Below, in pieces: positions 46,607-52,972 of a DNA stretch of 64,000 bases. How positions within the stretch are numbered: position 1 is the stretch's first letter; every line of letters starts with the position of its first letter. Location: assembly GCF_000403455.2 (NCBI RefSeq), contig NZ_KE159726.1, forward strand, positions 43,380-107,379, in the 5' to 3' direction. The notes beneath the pieces are model-generated. The model searched no databases and was not told the origin of the DNA. It saw only the letters and a list, made by a program, of their open reading frames with translations. Made by a program: the position numbers and the translations under genes. This stretch comes from Dorea sp. 5-2. GTDB lineage: Bacteria; Bacillota; Clostridia; Lachnospirales; Lachnospiraceae.

Positions 46607-46627
46607 ATATAAACGCCGGAGCGGTTA
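46607..46627 (+). repeat. Short repeat shared with 44727-44747
   Basis: TATAAACGCCGGAGCGGTTAT here and TATAAGCGCCGGATCGATTAT before repeat copy B differ at three positions. It lies between the DUF3644 and DUF4041 genes. It contributes to the mosaic of repeats separating the accessory genes. Confidence 0.55.
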
Positions 46628-46676
46628 TGCCTCTTACTTTCCTACTATTTTCCTTATGCAGACAATATTATCATAT

Positions 46677-48209
46677 TTATATAGTTGCTACTAGTTTTAA
46701 ATCATTATACGGTCCTCTGGTAAGGTGAATATGATAAGGAGTTGGCATTTCATAAATTCCCCACTTGGTTTTTAGATATTCTTTTGATGGGTCAAGTATC
46801 ACATCTTTTATTGAAGGTACAGGGGTGCCGCGAACGGGAGCGGGAGTAATCGTGGGTATGTCTATAGAAGCTTCATGTCTTATTAATTCGCCGGCTCCAG
46901 ACTGACGCCGTATCATTTGGGATTCACGAAATTGTTCGGCGCTTGGAATTTTTGTAAATTCAACTGTCCTGTCAAAATTCTTCTTAACGACTTCTTCTAT
47001 TTCTTCAAGAGTCACATGGAAAAATTCTCTTCTTGTATTAATCATATTGACTTTCCGGTCATCGAATGCCCTGTGAAGAGCTGATTCAAGGGCGGGCGCG
47101 TCATTACTAAAAATCATTGCATGCACATCAAATACAAAAGGAACTGAGGCGTCCCCAAGCTCATCTACACGATCCATTGGGTCGAGCCTTCTGGTCATTC
47201 CTATTTTGTAAATATTTTCTCCAAAAGAACCGATATTTGAAATAATATAAACATATCCTGCACGTTGATTTGCTTCCCTATAATCAATCTTTCGTATTTC
47301 TTCTTCAATATTATTAAGCTGTTGTTGCATTTCAAGGTGCCGTTCTTCTAAAATAGCCCGTTCTATTTCATTTGCAGATTGCATTTGAATCTCGAGACGA
47401 TGGAGTGCATTTCTATAGTGAATTCTTTCTTTTTCACTTTTTCTTTTTGCTTCCTCAATTTCTTTTTGTAATTTTTGGATTTCTCGTTGTTCTGCTCTGA
47501 TACGTTTTTGTTCTTCTTTTTCTTCTTGTTTTTTCAATGTATATTCATAGCAGAGGTTCATTTCTTGGAGCTTTAAATCTAAATATGAAGGCGTGATGGA
47601 AATATGCATTTTTGAATTCAACTTGTTTAAATCTTCGCAAGATTTGATAATTCTTTTACGTATGGATTCAACATTGTTGAATTTTACCTTATCAATAATT
47701 GCTTCACACTCATTGTTAAAAGCACGAAGTATTTGCTTTACGTTATCTGCTACAAGTTTTTTCCCTTGAGCGAGACTGTCATTGTAAGTGAAATTAGTAG
47801 GGAAATTAGCGGCTGTATTGCTTTTTATCATAGCCTTTTGTCTTTCGCGTACTATGGTAAGTTTATCTTTGTACATTTCGGAATTCATCAAATTATATAC
47901 AGGAGTATATAAGCCAAAATCCTGATATAAAGTTTCATCATCTAAATAGATAATGAGGGATTTCTTTTGTTCAACTTCATTATTTAACGACCAAATTTCT
48001 TGCCCTATTCTCTGACGCTGTTTTTTTAATTCTTCAATTTCTGCTTGGATTGTCTGTTTTTCACCGACAAGTCGTTGAATTTCAGCATTAATCGAAACAG
48101 CTGTTTTCATCTCAGGTGTGAGTAGAGAATTTAAGTAATTGTTTTCTGCAGTAAGTCGTTCAATATCATTTTTAAAATGCTTTGTTTTAAATACGTCTGT
48201 TATTCCCAT
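46677..48209 (-). CDS. DUF4041 coiled-coil protein with T5orf172 GIY-YIG nuclease domain
   Basis: A 510-residue protein: coiled coil (about 15-75), DUF4041 domain (about 85-215), long charged coiled coil (about 225-315) and a GIY-YIG-type (T5orf172/Mug113) domain (about 322-410). The last shows AGYVYIISNIGSFGENIYKIG, ALESALHRAFDDRKVN and RREFFHV. A further 100-residue tail with a Pro-rich part (TPAPVRGTPVPS) has no match I know. Such proteins are widespread on phages and mobile elements; the biological role is not established. It has its own spacing (48 bp) from the ImmA-like gene upstream. Confidence 0.85.
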   Translation of the reverse strand: MGITDVFKTKHFKNDIERLTAENNYLNSLLTPEMKTAVSINAEIQRLVGEKQTIQAEIEELKKQRQRIGQEIWSLNNEVEQKKSLIIYLDDETLYQDFGLYTPVYNLMNSEMYKDKLTIVRERQKAMIKSNTAANFPTNFTYNDSLAQGKKLVADNVKQILRAFNNECEAIIDKVKFNNVESIRKRIIKSCEDLNKLNSKMHISITPSYLDLKLQEMNLCYEYTLKKQEEKEEQKRIRAEQREIQKLQKEIEEAKRKSEKERIHYRNALHRLEIQMQSANEIERAILEERHLEMQQQLNNIEEEIRKIDYREANQRAGYVYIISNIGSFGENIYKIGMTRRLDPMDRVDELGDASVPFVFDVHAMIFSNDAPALESALHRAFDDRKVNMINTRREFFHVTLEEIEEVVKKNFDRTVEFTKIPSAEQFRESQMIRRQSGAGELIRHEASIDIPTITPAPVRGTPVPSIKDVILDPSKEYLKTKWGIYEMPTPYHIHLTRGPYNDLKLVATI

Positions 48210-48256
48210 AATTATTCCTCTTTAGTTTTTTACTACAATGTTATGTGGATTATATC

Positions 48257-48664
48257 TTATAGATTGTCTCCATAAAGATATAGGTTTTCTGCCCGTCTGA
48301 ACATATCACAGTTATCTATAATGAATTGGACTCTTTCTTGATCTTTTTTCATTTGTCTTTGGGTTTGGCGGCGTTCTGCCTGTAATTTCTTGATTCGATC
48401 TACATATTGCTGTGCGGGTACAGGAAATTCCTCTTTAGAAGATAATTCATGGGCAGAGCATTCTATTGGTTGGACATCTGATTTTTCAAAATCATTATTA
48501 TTGATATGTCGCATAGCGTGTTTATACGCTTTAAGTTGGGAATCATATGACAGCCTTGAATTAATCAGAATGGTGTAACTTCCATCTTCATTGGGTACAA
48601 CCATTTCTTTCCCTTTACTCGTTTTAAAATCTATAACAACAATATTAACATCCGGTGTCGTCAT
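48257..48664 (-). CDS. ImmA/IrrE-like small protein partnered with the repressor
   Basis: About 135 residues; ATG 48664 or 48673, both overlapping the repressor's end. The segment ILINSRLSYDSQLKAYKHAMRHI resembles the helix of ImmA/IrrE peptidases, but the HExxH zinc motif is replaced by HAMRH, so protease activity is doubtful. A basic coiled-coil (QAERRQTQRQMKKDQERVQ) follows. In ICEs and phages ImmA-type proteins act against the neighbouring repressor, and the gene order here fits that. Confidence 0.6.
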   Translation of the reverse strand: MTTPDVNIVVIDFKTSKGKEMVVPNEDGSYTILINSRLSYDSQLKAYKHAMRHINNNDFEKSDVQPIECSAHELSSKEEFPVPAQQYVDRIKKLQAERRQTQRQMKKDQERVQFIIDNCDMFRRAENLYLYGDNL

Positions 48665-49058
48665 AGTTACCACGTTCCTTTCTCTTAAGTGCGAGAGCCA
48701 TATTGTGTAATGCTTTTAGATCGTCTGGCTCCATATCACGTTGCACATCGAATAGTGCACGTAATTCTTTATTCTCAAAAATTTCTTGTGCAACTTGCGC
48801 TGTTTCTCGATTGGTGTAATAACCAGAATTTTGTTCATGCGTACGATTTTCTATTAGATCAGAACGATTAACACCAAAATATTTTGCTAAAACATCGACC
48901 TTATCCATTCTAGGTAACCGGGTACCATTACACCATGTAGACACGGCTGATTTGTTAAAACCTAAGTCATTAATCAGATCTACTTGGGTTTTGTTATTTA
49001 GAGACATAAAATAATTTAAATTTTTCGAAAAAATCTTTCTAAATTCATCATCAGACAA
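48645..49058 (-). CDS. XRE/cI-like repressor
   Basis: A 137-residue repressor with an N-terminal helix-turn-helix (about 15-60: KTQVDLINDLGFNKSAVSTWCNGTRLPRMDKV) and a helical C-terminal half. There is no LexA-like peptidase domain, so induction would be by a partner such as the overlapping ImmA-like protein. Upstream, inverted repeats at 49130-49136 and about 49146-49170 may be its operators, but the genes normally facing it (excisionase and so on) are absent; an IS110 element begins there instead. Confidence 0.85.
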   Translation of the reverse strand: MSDDEFRKIFSKNLNYFMSLNNKTQVDLINDLGFNKSAVSTWCNGTRLPRMDKVDVLAKYFGVNRSDLIENRTHEQNSGYYTNRETAQVAQEIFENKELRALFDVQRDMEPDDLKALHNMALALKRKERGNYDDTGC

Positions 49059-49119
49059 TTTTTACACCTCCCCTTATTTTTTATTATAACAGAAAGTAGA
49101 ATAAAGGCAATACTAAATG

Positions 49120-49175
49120 TGAAAAAAGTTTACTTAAAGTATTAACACTCTATATAAAGTAGAGCGTACTAAAAA
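49120..49175. promoter_or_regulatory. Putative repressor operators and rightward promoter
   Basis: TACTTAAAGTA is an 11-bp palindrome with a central base, and CTCTA...TAGAG forms a second inverted repeat. They frame a possible promoter whose -10 would be in CTATATAAAG. This is where a divergent cI-type control region should lie. Confidence 0.45.
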
Positions 49176-49195
49176 TGAAGTCGAGGAAAGTCCAG

Positions 49196-50656
49196 CTAAG
49201 AAATGTCAATAGGTAAAATGAAAAATGTTAAAAAAGTTTTTTTCAAGCAGTTGATGTAAAAAAGGGTAACTTTAATAAGCCCACCCATGTGGAAATCTTT
49301 AAAATTCATGATAAACCTGTTAGGCTGCGTTCTGTATCTTGTCGGGATGCGCTGCCAGATACCGCTCACAGTGTGTTCCTGAGGAGTGATGATCTCAAAT
49401 GGTTTATTATCCCGGAGCATGGCAAAAATGATATTGCAGATTTTATGCATGACAGCCCCAACAGCCACGTTTTTCTTCTTGCTTTTGCATTTGTCGCTAT
49501 AATAGCCGTGGATAACTGGATTTACTGGTGTTTTTGTCCCTTTATCCACCTTAAGATTATTGATAGCCACCATATGCAGGATACGCCTGGCAAGGCTAGA
49601 ACCCCTCTTGGACATGTGGACTTTATCCCCATTGAACTTGCCGGATTGCTTCACGGCAGGATCCAAGCCGAAGTAAGCATAAAGCTTCTTTGGGGAAGAA
49701 AACAGATCAAAGGAGCCCATTTCAGCGATCAGGACGGCTGCACTGAGAAAACCGACACCACGTAGGGACTGGAGAAGGAAGATACGGTCATAAACCGGCG
49801 TCCCTTCCAGCTTATCAACAGCCTTATGCAGGTCCTCAAGTATATTGTCCAGATGCTCCTGGTATTCCCGGTAGGTTTTGATATACAGCCGGATCCGGAG
49901 TGCACTGCTTTGAAGCGCACGTCCGAAAACAGCGGCGTCCTTTGCGGCAGCACGTATGGCATCATATTTGGAAACGGCATATTTTTCACCGAAACGTGCG
50001 GTTTTGCGTATGGTTTCCACAAGTATGTCTTTTGGGGCGGCAAGCATGTCTGCGGCAAGGGGGTAAGCTTCCAGAAGCTTTAAGGAAGTTTGGGTAGTGA
50101 CCTTGCTAAACACCTTCCGGTATGCGGGAAAGGACACTTTCAGTTCCGCCGTGAGCTTCAGGACGACAGCAGACTGCAGGTCTTTGAAGTAATAGTAGTC
50201 CCGTACCAGGTTGCGCAGGTCAATGACCTCATCATCTGGTATGATGGAAGTCTTAAGGGAAGCATCCAGGCCGACTTTGGCAGCTTTTTTTGAATCAAAT
50301 TTATCATTATGCAGTTTCCTTACGTTCATATTTGTGCTATTCTTAGTGATGATAGGATTAATGACTGAGCAGTCAAACCCCTTATCACGAAGGAAGTACA
50401 GGAGCGGGATGTGGTAGATCCCGGTGGACTCAAGGAAGCAGCGGCTTTCGAGGGAATACATCTCTTGTGCTTCCTTTATTTTTGCGACAGCAAGCTCACG
50501 GGACTGCGGATCAGAATGAATGATCTTAAAAGGTTTCCCGGTGAGAATGCCATTGGGCAGCATGATGGACATCCAGGTGAAGTCTGCGCCGACATCAAGC
50601 CCGACTGAGAGATAAGGGATGCTTTCAAGCATCATAAGTACTTTTGGGTATTTCAT
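49196..50656 (-). CDS. IS110-family DEDD transposase
   Basis: 486 residues from ATG 50656; the frame is open further upstream but the start with MKYPKVLMML fits relatives. An N-terminal RuvC-like DEDD domain (SVGLDVGADFTWMSIML, FLESTGIYHIPLLYFL, NDKFDSKKAAKVGL) and a C-terminal transposase_20 domain (LLQSLRGVGFLSAAVLIAEM, YAYFGLDPAVKQSGK, SKRGSSLARRILHM) are both present. IS110 recombinases use an RNA guide encoded in the element's non-coding end. The C terminus (about the last 30 residues) is hydrophobic and overlaps the element end. Confidence 0.9.
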   Translation of the reverse strand: MKYPKVLMMLESIPYLSVGLDVGADFTWMSIMLPNGILTGKPFKIIHSDPQSRELAVAKIKEAQEMYSLESRCFLESTGIYHIPLLYFLRDKGFDCSVINPIITKNSTNMNVRKLHNDKFDSKKAAKVGLDASLKTSIIPDDEVIDLRNLVRDYYYFKDLQSAVVLKLTAELKVSFPAYRKVFSKVTTQTSLKLLEAYPLAADMLAAPKDILVETIRKTARFGEKYAVSKYDAIRAAAKDAAVFGRALQSSALRIRLYIKTYREYQEHLDNILEDLHKAVDKLEGTPVYDRIFLLQSLRGVGFLSAAVLIAEMGSFDLFSSPKKLYAYFGLDPAVKQSGKFNGDKVHMSKRGSSLARRILHMVAINNLKVDKGTKTPVNPVIHGYYSDKCKSKKKNVAVGAVMHKICNIIFAMLRDNKPFEIITPQEHTVSGIWQRIPTRYRTQPNRFIMNFKDFHMGGLIKVTLFYINCLKKTFLTFFILPIDIS

Positions 50657-50853
50657 GGTTTTATCCTTTCTGGCAGGCATCCATTTCCAGAGGGCGGATA
50701 CACAACCTAGCGGTTTATACAGGTATAGCCTGGGGCTTCCCAACCAGCCAAAACATAAATCACCACCGAATGGACTGACAGACTTTCTAAGAGGTTTCAC
50801 CAGCCGGAAGGCCGGTTCCCAAGGAGGTGTCGTCAATGATCCTGCCTCCAGTG
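50657..50853 (-). ncRNA. Putative IS110 bridge (guide) RNA region
   Basis: The non-coding DNA upstream of the transposase begins after a TATAAT box (50859-50854, minus strand) and runs about 195 nt to the start codon. It contains strong paired segments such as ACCGGCC/GGCTGGT-type arms near 50,805. In IS110-group elements this position encodes the bridge RNA. Assigned by position and family knowledge, not by a covariance match. Confidence 0.5.
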
Positions 50854-51049
50854 ATTATACCTCTATCTTTTGTCTGGTGCATTAAGGAAACCTCAGACGC
50901 AGAGTATAGGAAGGATTGCAAGGACAGCAGCAGGAAAAGAACAGCCGGTCTGTTACGATTATTCTAACATGCTCAACATTTCGTAAAGTGCTTCTAGTTT
51001 TGTTATTTCCCATATCCTCCATTCTTTTGATAAGTCTAATTATATATTA

Positions 51050-51060
51050 TTGGTAACCAA
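51050..51060. promoter_or_regulatory. Palindromic operator TTGGTAACCAA, site 1
   Basis: Perfect 11-bp palindrome with a central T-A step, upstream of the AbrB-type gene. Sites 2 and 3 follow at 51107 and 51135, site 4 at 51348. Confidence 0.65.
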
Positions 51061-51106
51061 CAATCAAGAACATTTTGTAGAATTTTCAAATATATTTTTC
51101 TTGCAT

Positions 51107-51117
51107 TTGGTAACCAA
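51107..51117. promoter_or_regulatory. Palindromic operator TTGGTAACCAA, site 2
   Basis: Identical to site 1, 57 bp downstream of it; 56 bp before the AbrB-type start codon. Confidence 0.65.
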
Positions 51118-51134
51118 TTATTTTATTATATAGA

Positions 51135-51145
51135 TAGGTAACCAA
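51135..51145. promoter_or_regulatory. Operator-like TAGGTAACCAA, site 3
   Basis: One mismatch from sites 1 and 2, 28 bp after site 2, directly ahead of the GGAGG site (51151-51155). Probably overlaps the transcription start region. Confidence 0.6.
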
Positions 51146-51162
51146 TAATAGGAGGTTTGCAG

Positions 51163-51345
51163 ATGGTAGAGCGAAATATAATCATGGGAAAAGCCGGGGG
51201 GACCGCCGGGAAAAACTCGGTCAATTATAAAATTAGTCTTCCGGCAGAAATGGTACGGGACTTAGGCGTGACACAGGAGGACAAAGCTGTATTAGTTTCT
51301 TTTGAAGATGGGAAAATAATCATAGAAAAGAAAGTAAATGCTTGA
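51163..51345 (+). CDS. AbrB/MazE/SpoVT-type DNA-binding protein
   Basis: A 60-residue swapped-hairpin regulator from ATG 51163 with GGAGG 7 bp before it. The core is NYKISLPAEMVRDLGVTQED...VLVSFEDGKIIIEK, the standard AbrB fold. Such proteins act as antitoxins or transition-state regulators; no toxin gene is adjacent, only a 55-residue unknown ORF. Three palindromes lie upstream and one lies just after the stop, strongly suggesting autoregulation. Confidence 0.85.
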   Translation: MVERNIIMGKAGGTAGKNSVNYKISLPAEMVRDLGVTQEDKAVLVSFEDGKIIIEKKVNA

Positions 51346-51347
51346 AA

Positions 51348-51358
51348 TTGGTAACCAA
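51348..51358. promoter_or_regulatory. Palindromic operator TTGGTAACCAA, site 4
   Basis: Identical to sites 1 and 2; starts 3 bp after the AbrB-type stop and 64 bp before the next small gene, whose transcription it may control. Confidence 0.65.
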
Positions 51359-51421
51359 TATTGATATAATTGTATTATCAGATGAGGCAAGTAAATCTGA
51401 AATACGGAAAGAGAGGCAGGA

Positions 51422-51589
51422 ATGGATATAATGACAGATAAACAGGTAAGTTTTTTGACATGGCTGATAACCACGGCAACGGATAAATGCACATCTATTG
51501 AAGAGGTACATGAGCTGAATCAAGAAATTAGGAAACACTCCGATGGACTGATAGACTTGGCAGTAAAAAAAGATAAAGAAGAGGAATAA
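51422..51589 (+). CDS. Small unknown protein, 55 residues
   Basis: ATG 51422 with AGAGGCAGG upstream; starts MDIMTDKQVSFLTWLITTA and ends in a charged KKDKEEE tail. Mostly helical by composition and without known motif. It is followed by a terminator hairpin, lies behind operator site 4 and near attR. A partner of the AbrB-type protein is possible but unproven. Confidence 0.5.
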   Translation: MDIMTDKQVSFLTWLITTATDKCTSIEEVHELNQEIRKHSDGLIDLAVKKDKEEE

Positions 51590-51594
51590 GAAAG

Positions 51595-51618
51595 AGAGCG
51601 GGCTTGCCACCGCTCTTT
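51595..51618 (+). terminator. Terminator before attR
   Basis: Stem AGAGCGG/CCGCTCT with an 8-nt loop followed by TTTGTCGTT. Confidence 0.65.
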
Positions 51619-51670
51619 GTCGTTAAATAAAGCACAAAATAGTTTAAATAAACACGCATAAAAACAAACG

Positions 51671-51693
51671 GTTAGTGACACGTTAGTGACAAA
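51671..51693 (+). repeat. Putative integrase arm site, right
   Basis: Tandem GTTAGTGACAC / GTTAGTGACAAA, matching 41342-41364 in direct orientation with one mismatch, 10 bp inside attR. Confidence 0.65.
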
Positions 51694-51703
51694 AACAATG
51701 GAT

Positions 51704-51743
51704 ATCTGCATATTTTCGCAAAGAAAATTTAAGAATACTTTAA
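51704..51743 (+). repeat. Putative attR, 40-bp direct repeat
   Basis: Identical to 41176-41215. The C39-peptidase promoter begins 1 bp beyond it, so integration leaves that promoter intact. Confidence 0.9.
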
Positions 51744-51744
51744 G

Positions 51745-51773
51745 TTGTGTCCTATCTGACAAAAGAGTATAAT
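51745..51773 (+). promoter_or_regulatory. Sigma-A promoter of the C39-like peptidase gene
   Basis: TTGTGT (51745-51750), 17 bp, TATAAT (51768-51773). It abuts attR. Confidence 0.65.
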
Positions 51774-51878
51774 TAATGACATGGTAAATATGTAATTTTG
51801 CATCGGAATGTCAGCATATGGAGAATTGAGAAGACATTTGTATGTAATAAGGACTGCAATTATAGAGGAGAAGAATAG

Positions 51879-52757
51879 ATGCGTATGGATCGTAGAAGAC
51901 GGATATACTACAGGCGCAGACGCCAGGTACAACGACAGATGATCTTGCTCGGCTGGTCACTACTTCTTGTTGTGGGAGTATTGAGTCTCGTTCTTGGCAG
52001 GAAGAGTACGGCAGAGTCTTTGGCGCAGAAAGTAGTCAGATCAGGGAGCCAGAAAGATGCAGAGCAGGCGAAGCAGATTACGATAGAAGTAGAAGATGAA
52101 GAAGAGAGGCTTGAACGAGTCAGAAAAGAGGCAACGGAAAAAGGTTATCCGGCGGGTGTCATAGAATTGCTGGATAAGAATGAAGAAACGGTAGAGTTTG
52201 TAGAGCATTATGAAGAGAAGAAAGATAATCCCTGTGCGGAGACGATTGATGGTAATTGGGAAGAAGGTCAGATCCCGCAGCTGTATCAGTGGGATGAGCG
52301 GTGGGGATACGCAGCTTATGGTACAAGTATAGTGGCGGTCAGTGGATGCGGACCGACCTGTATGGCGATGGTTGCCGCAGGGCTTACCAATGACCCGTCC
52401 ATAACCCCTGCGAAAGTAGCGGCTTATGGGACAGAGAATGAATATGTGGATGAGTATAATGATACGTATTGGAGATTCATGAAAGAGGCGGGGGCTAATT
52501 GGAATTTGTCTTGTTATGACGGGGTATTTACAGAGGAGCAGATCCGGGGCGAATTACAGGCAGGGCATCCTATTATCTGCAGTGTCGGTCCTGGTGATTT
52601 TACGCAGAACGGTCATTTCATCGTCTTAACGCAGTATGCAGAGGGAAAGGTTAAGATCAATGATCCGTTTAGCACAAAAAATAGCAGTAAAGAATGGGTA
52701 TTTGCAGAGATTGCAGATCAGATTAAGGCGATGTGGGTGTATTCTGTGAATCAGTGA
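51879..52757 (+). CDS. C39-like (papain-fold) peptidase, membrane anchored
   Basis: A 292-residue protein with a very basic N terminus, a single membrane helix (about 22-40), a charged stalk (about 45-115) and an extracytoplasmic peptidase_C39_2 domain (about 125-290). The catalytic Cys is in VSGCGPTCMAMVAAGL, the His in NGHFIVLTQY and the Asp in INDPF. Substrate unknown; relatives act on cell-surface or secreted peptides. It is the first backbone gene after the integrative element. Confidence 0.83.
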   Translation: MRMDRRRRIYYRRRRQVQRQMILLGWSLLLVVGVLSLVLGRKSTAESLAQKVVRSGSQKDAEQAKQITIEVEDEEERLERVRKEATEKGYPAGVIELLDKNEETVEFVEHYEEKKDNPCAETIDGNWEEGQIPQLYQWDERWGYAAYGTSIVAVSGCGPTCMAMVAAGLTNDPSITPAKVAAYGTENEYVDEYNDTYWRFMKEAGANWNLSCYDGVFTEEQIRGELQAGHPIICSVGPGDFTQNGHFIVLTQYAEGKVKINDPFSTKNSSKEWVFAEIADQIKAMWVYSVNQ

Positions 52758-52778
52758 CGCCCTGGTGCAGCGTTATAT

Positions 52779-52820
52779 CCGGCTTTTGTCAGTGGAAAAT
52801 GACATTAAGCCGGTTTTTTT
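52779..52820 (+). terminator. Terminator of the C39-like peptidase gene
   Basis: CCGGCTT/AAGCCGG stem with a 21-nt loop followed by seven T. Confidence 0.85.
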
Positions 52821-52972
52821 AGTATTCGTATTGCGAAGCGGTGTGTTATATAATAGAATCTATATGGGTTAGGTTGGGATATTCGTGATATCCGATATAT
52901 GGCAAAGCGTCCGGATCGCTGCGGAAATCCGGAGTTGTGTATTATAATTCAGAAAAAGAGGGAGAGACAGAG

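Larger units (their letters stand above)
49196..50890 (-). mobile_element. IS110-type element, boundaries approximate
   Basis: Single transposase gene with about 235 bp of non-coding DNA on its 5' side and almost none on its 3' side, the arrangement of the IS110 group. It has no terminal inverted repeats, as expected. A -35 hexamer sits at the very 3' end and a -10 near the 5' end (see findings). Exact ends could not be read because the core dinucleotide is short. Confidence 0.65.
41176..51743. mobile_element. 10.6-kb integrative element bounded by 40-bp direct repeats
   Basis: The perfect 40-bp repeats at 41176-41215 and 51704-51743 bound a block with phage/ICE-type content: integrase, repressor, ImmA-like protein and accessory genes. 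If the block is removed, the yihY gene and the C39-peptidase gene with its promoter become neighbours with one repeat copy, as expected for an att site. No conjugation, replication or structural genes are seen. The integrase lacks its catalytic domain, so excision in cis is not expected. Confidence 0.85.

Noticed and set aside
44173..46627. Possible CRISPR-like or guide-RNA array from the spaced repeats
   Set aside because: The copies are separated by whole genes, diverge from each other and are not followed by cas-like genes; they look like terminators.
48257..48664. An active ImmA metalloprotease
   Set aside because: The HExxH motif is not present; HAMRH occurs instead, so I call it only ImmA-like.
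50891..51049. A small minus-strand gene between IS110 and the first operator palindrome
   Set aside because: A short frame ending LEALYEMLSMLE is visible but has no acceptable start codon; it is at most a remnant.
52837..52960. A nickel/cobalt riboswitch in the larC leader
   Set aside because: A small GGATAT/ATATCC-type hairpin is present but the conserved NiCo junction sequences are not.
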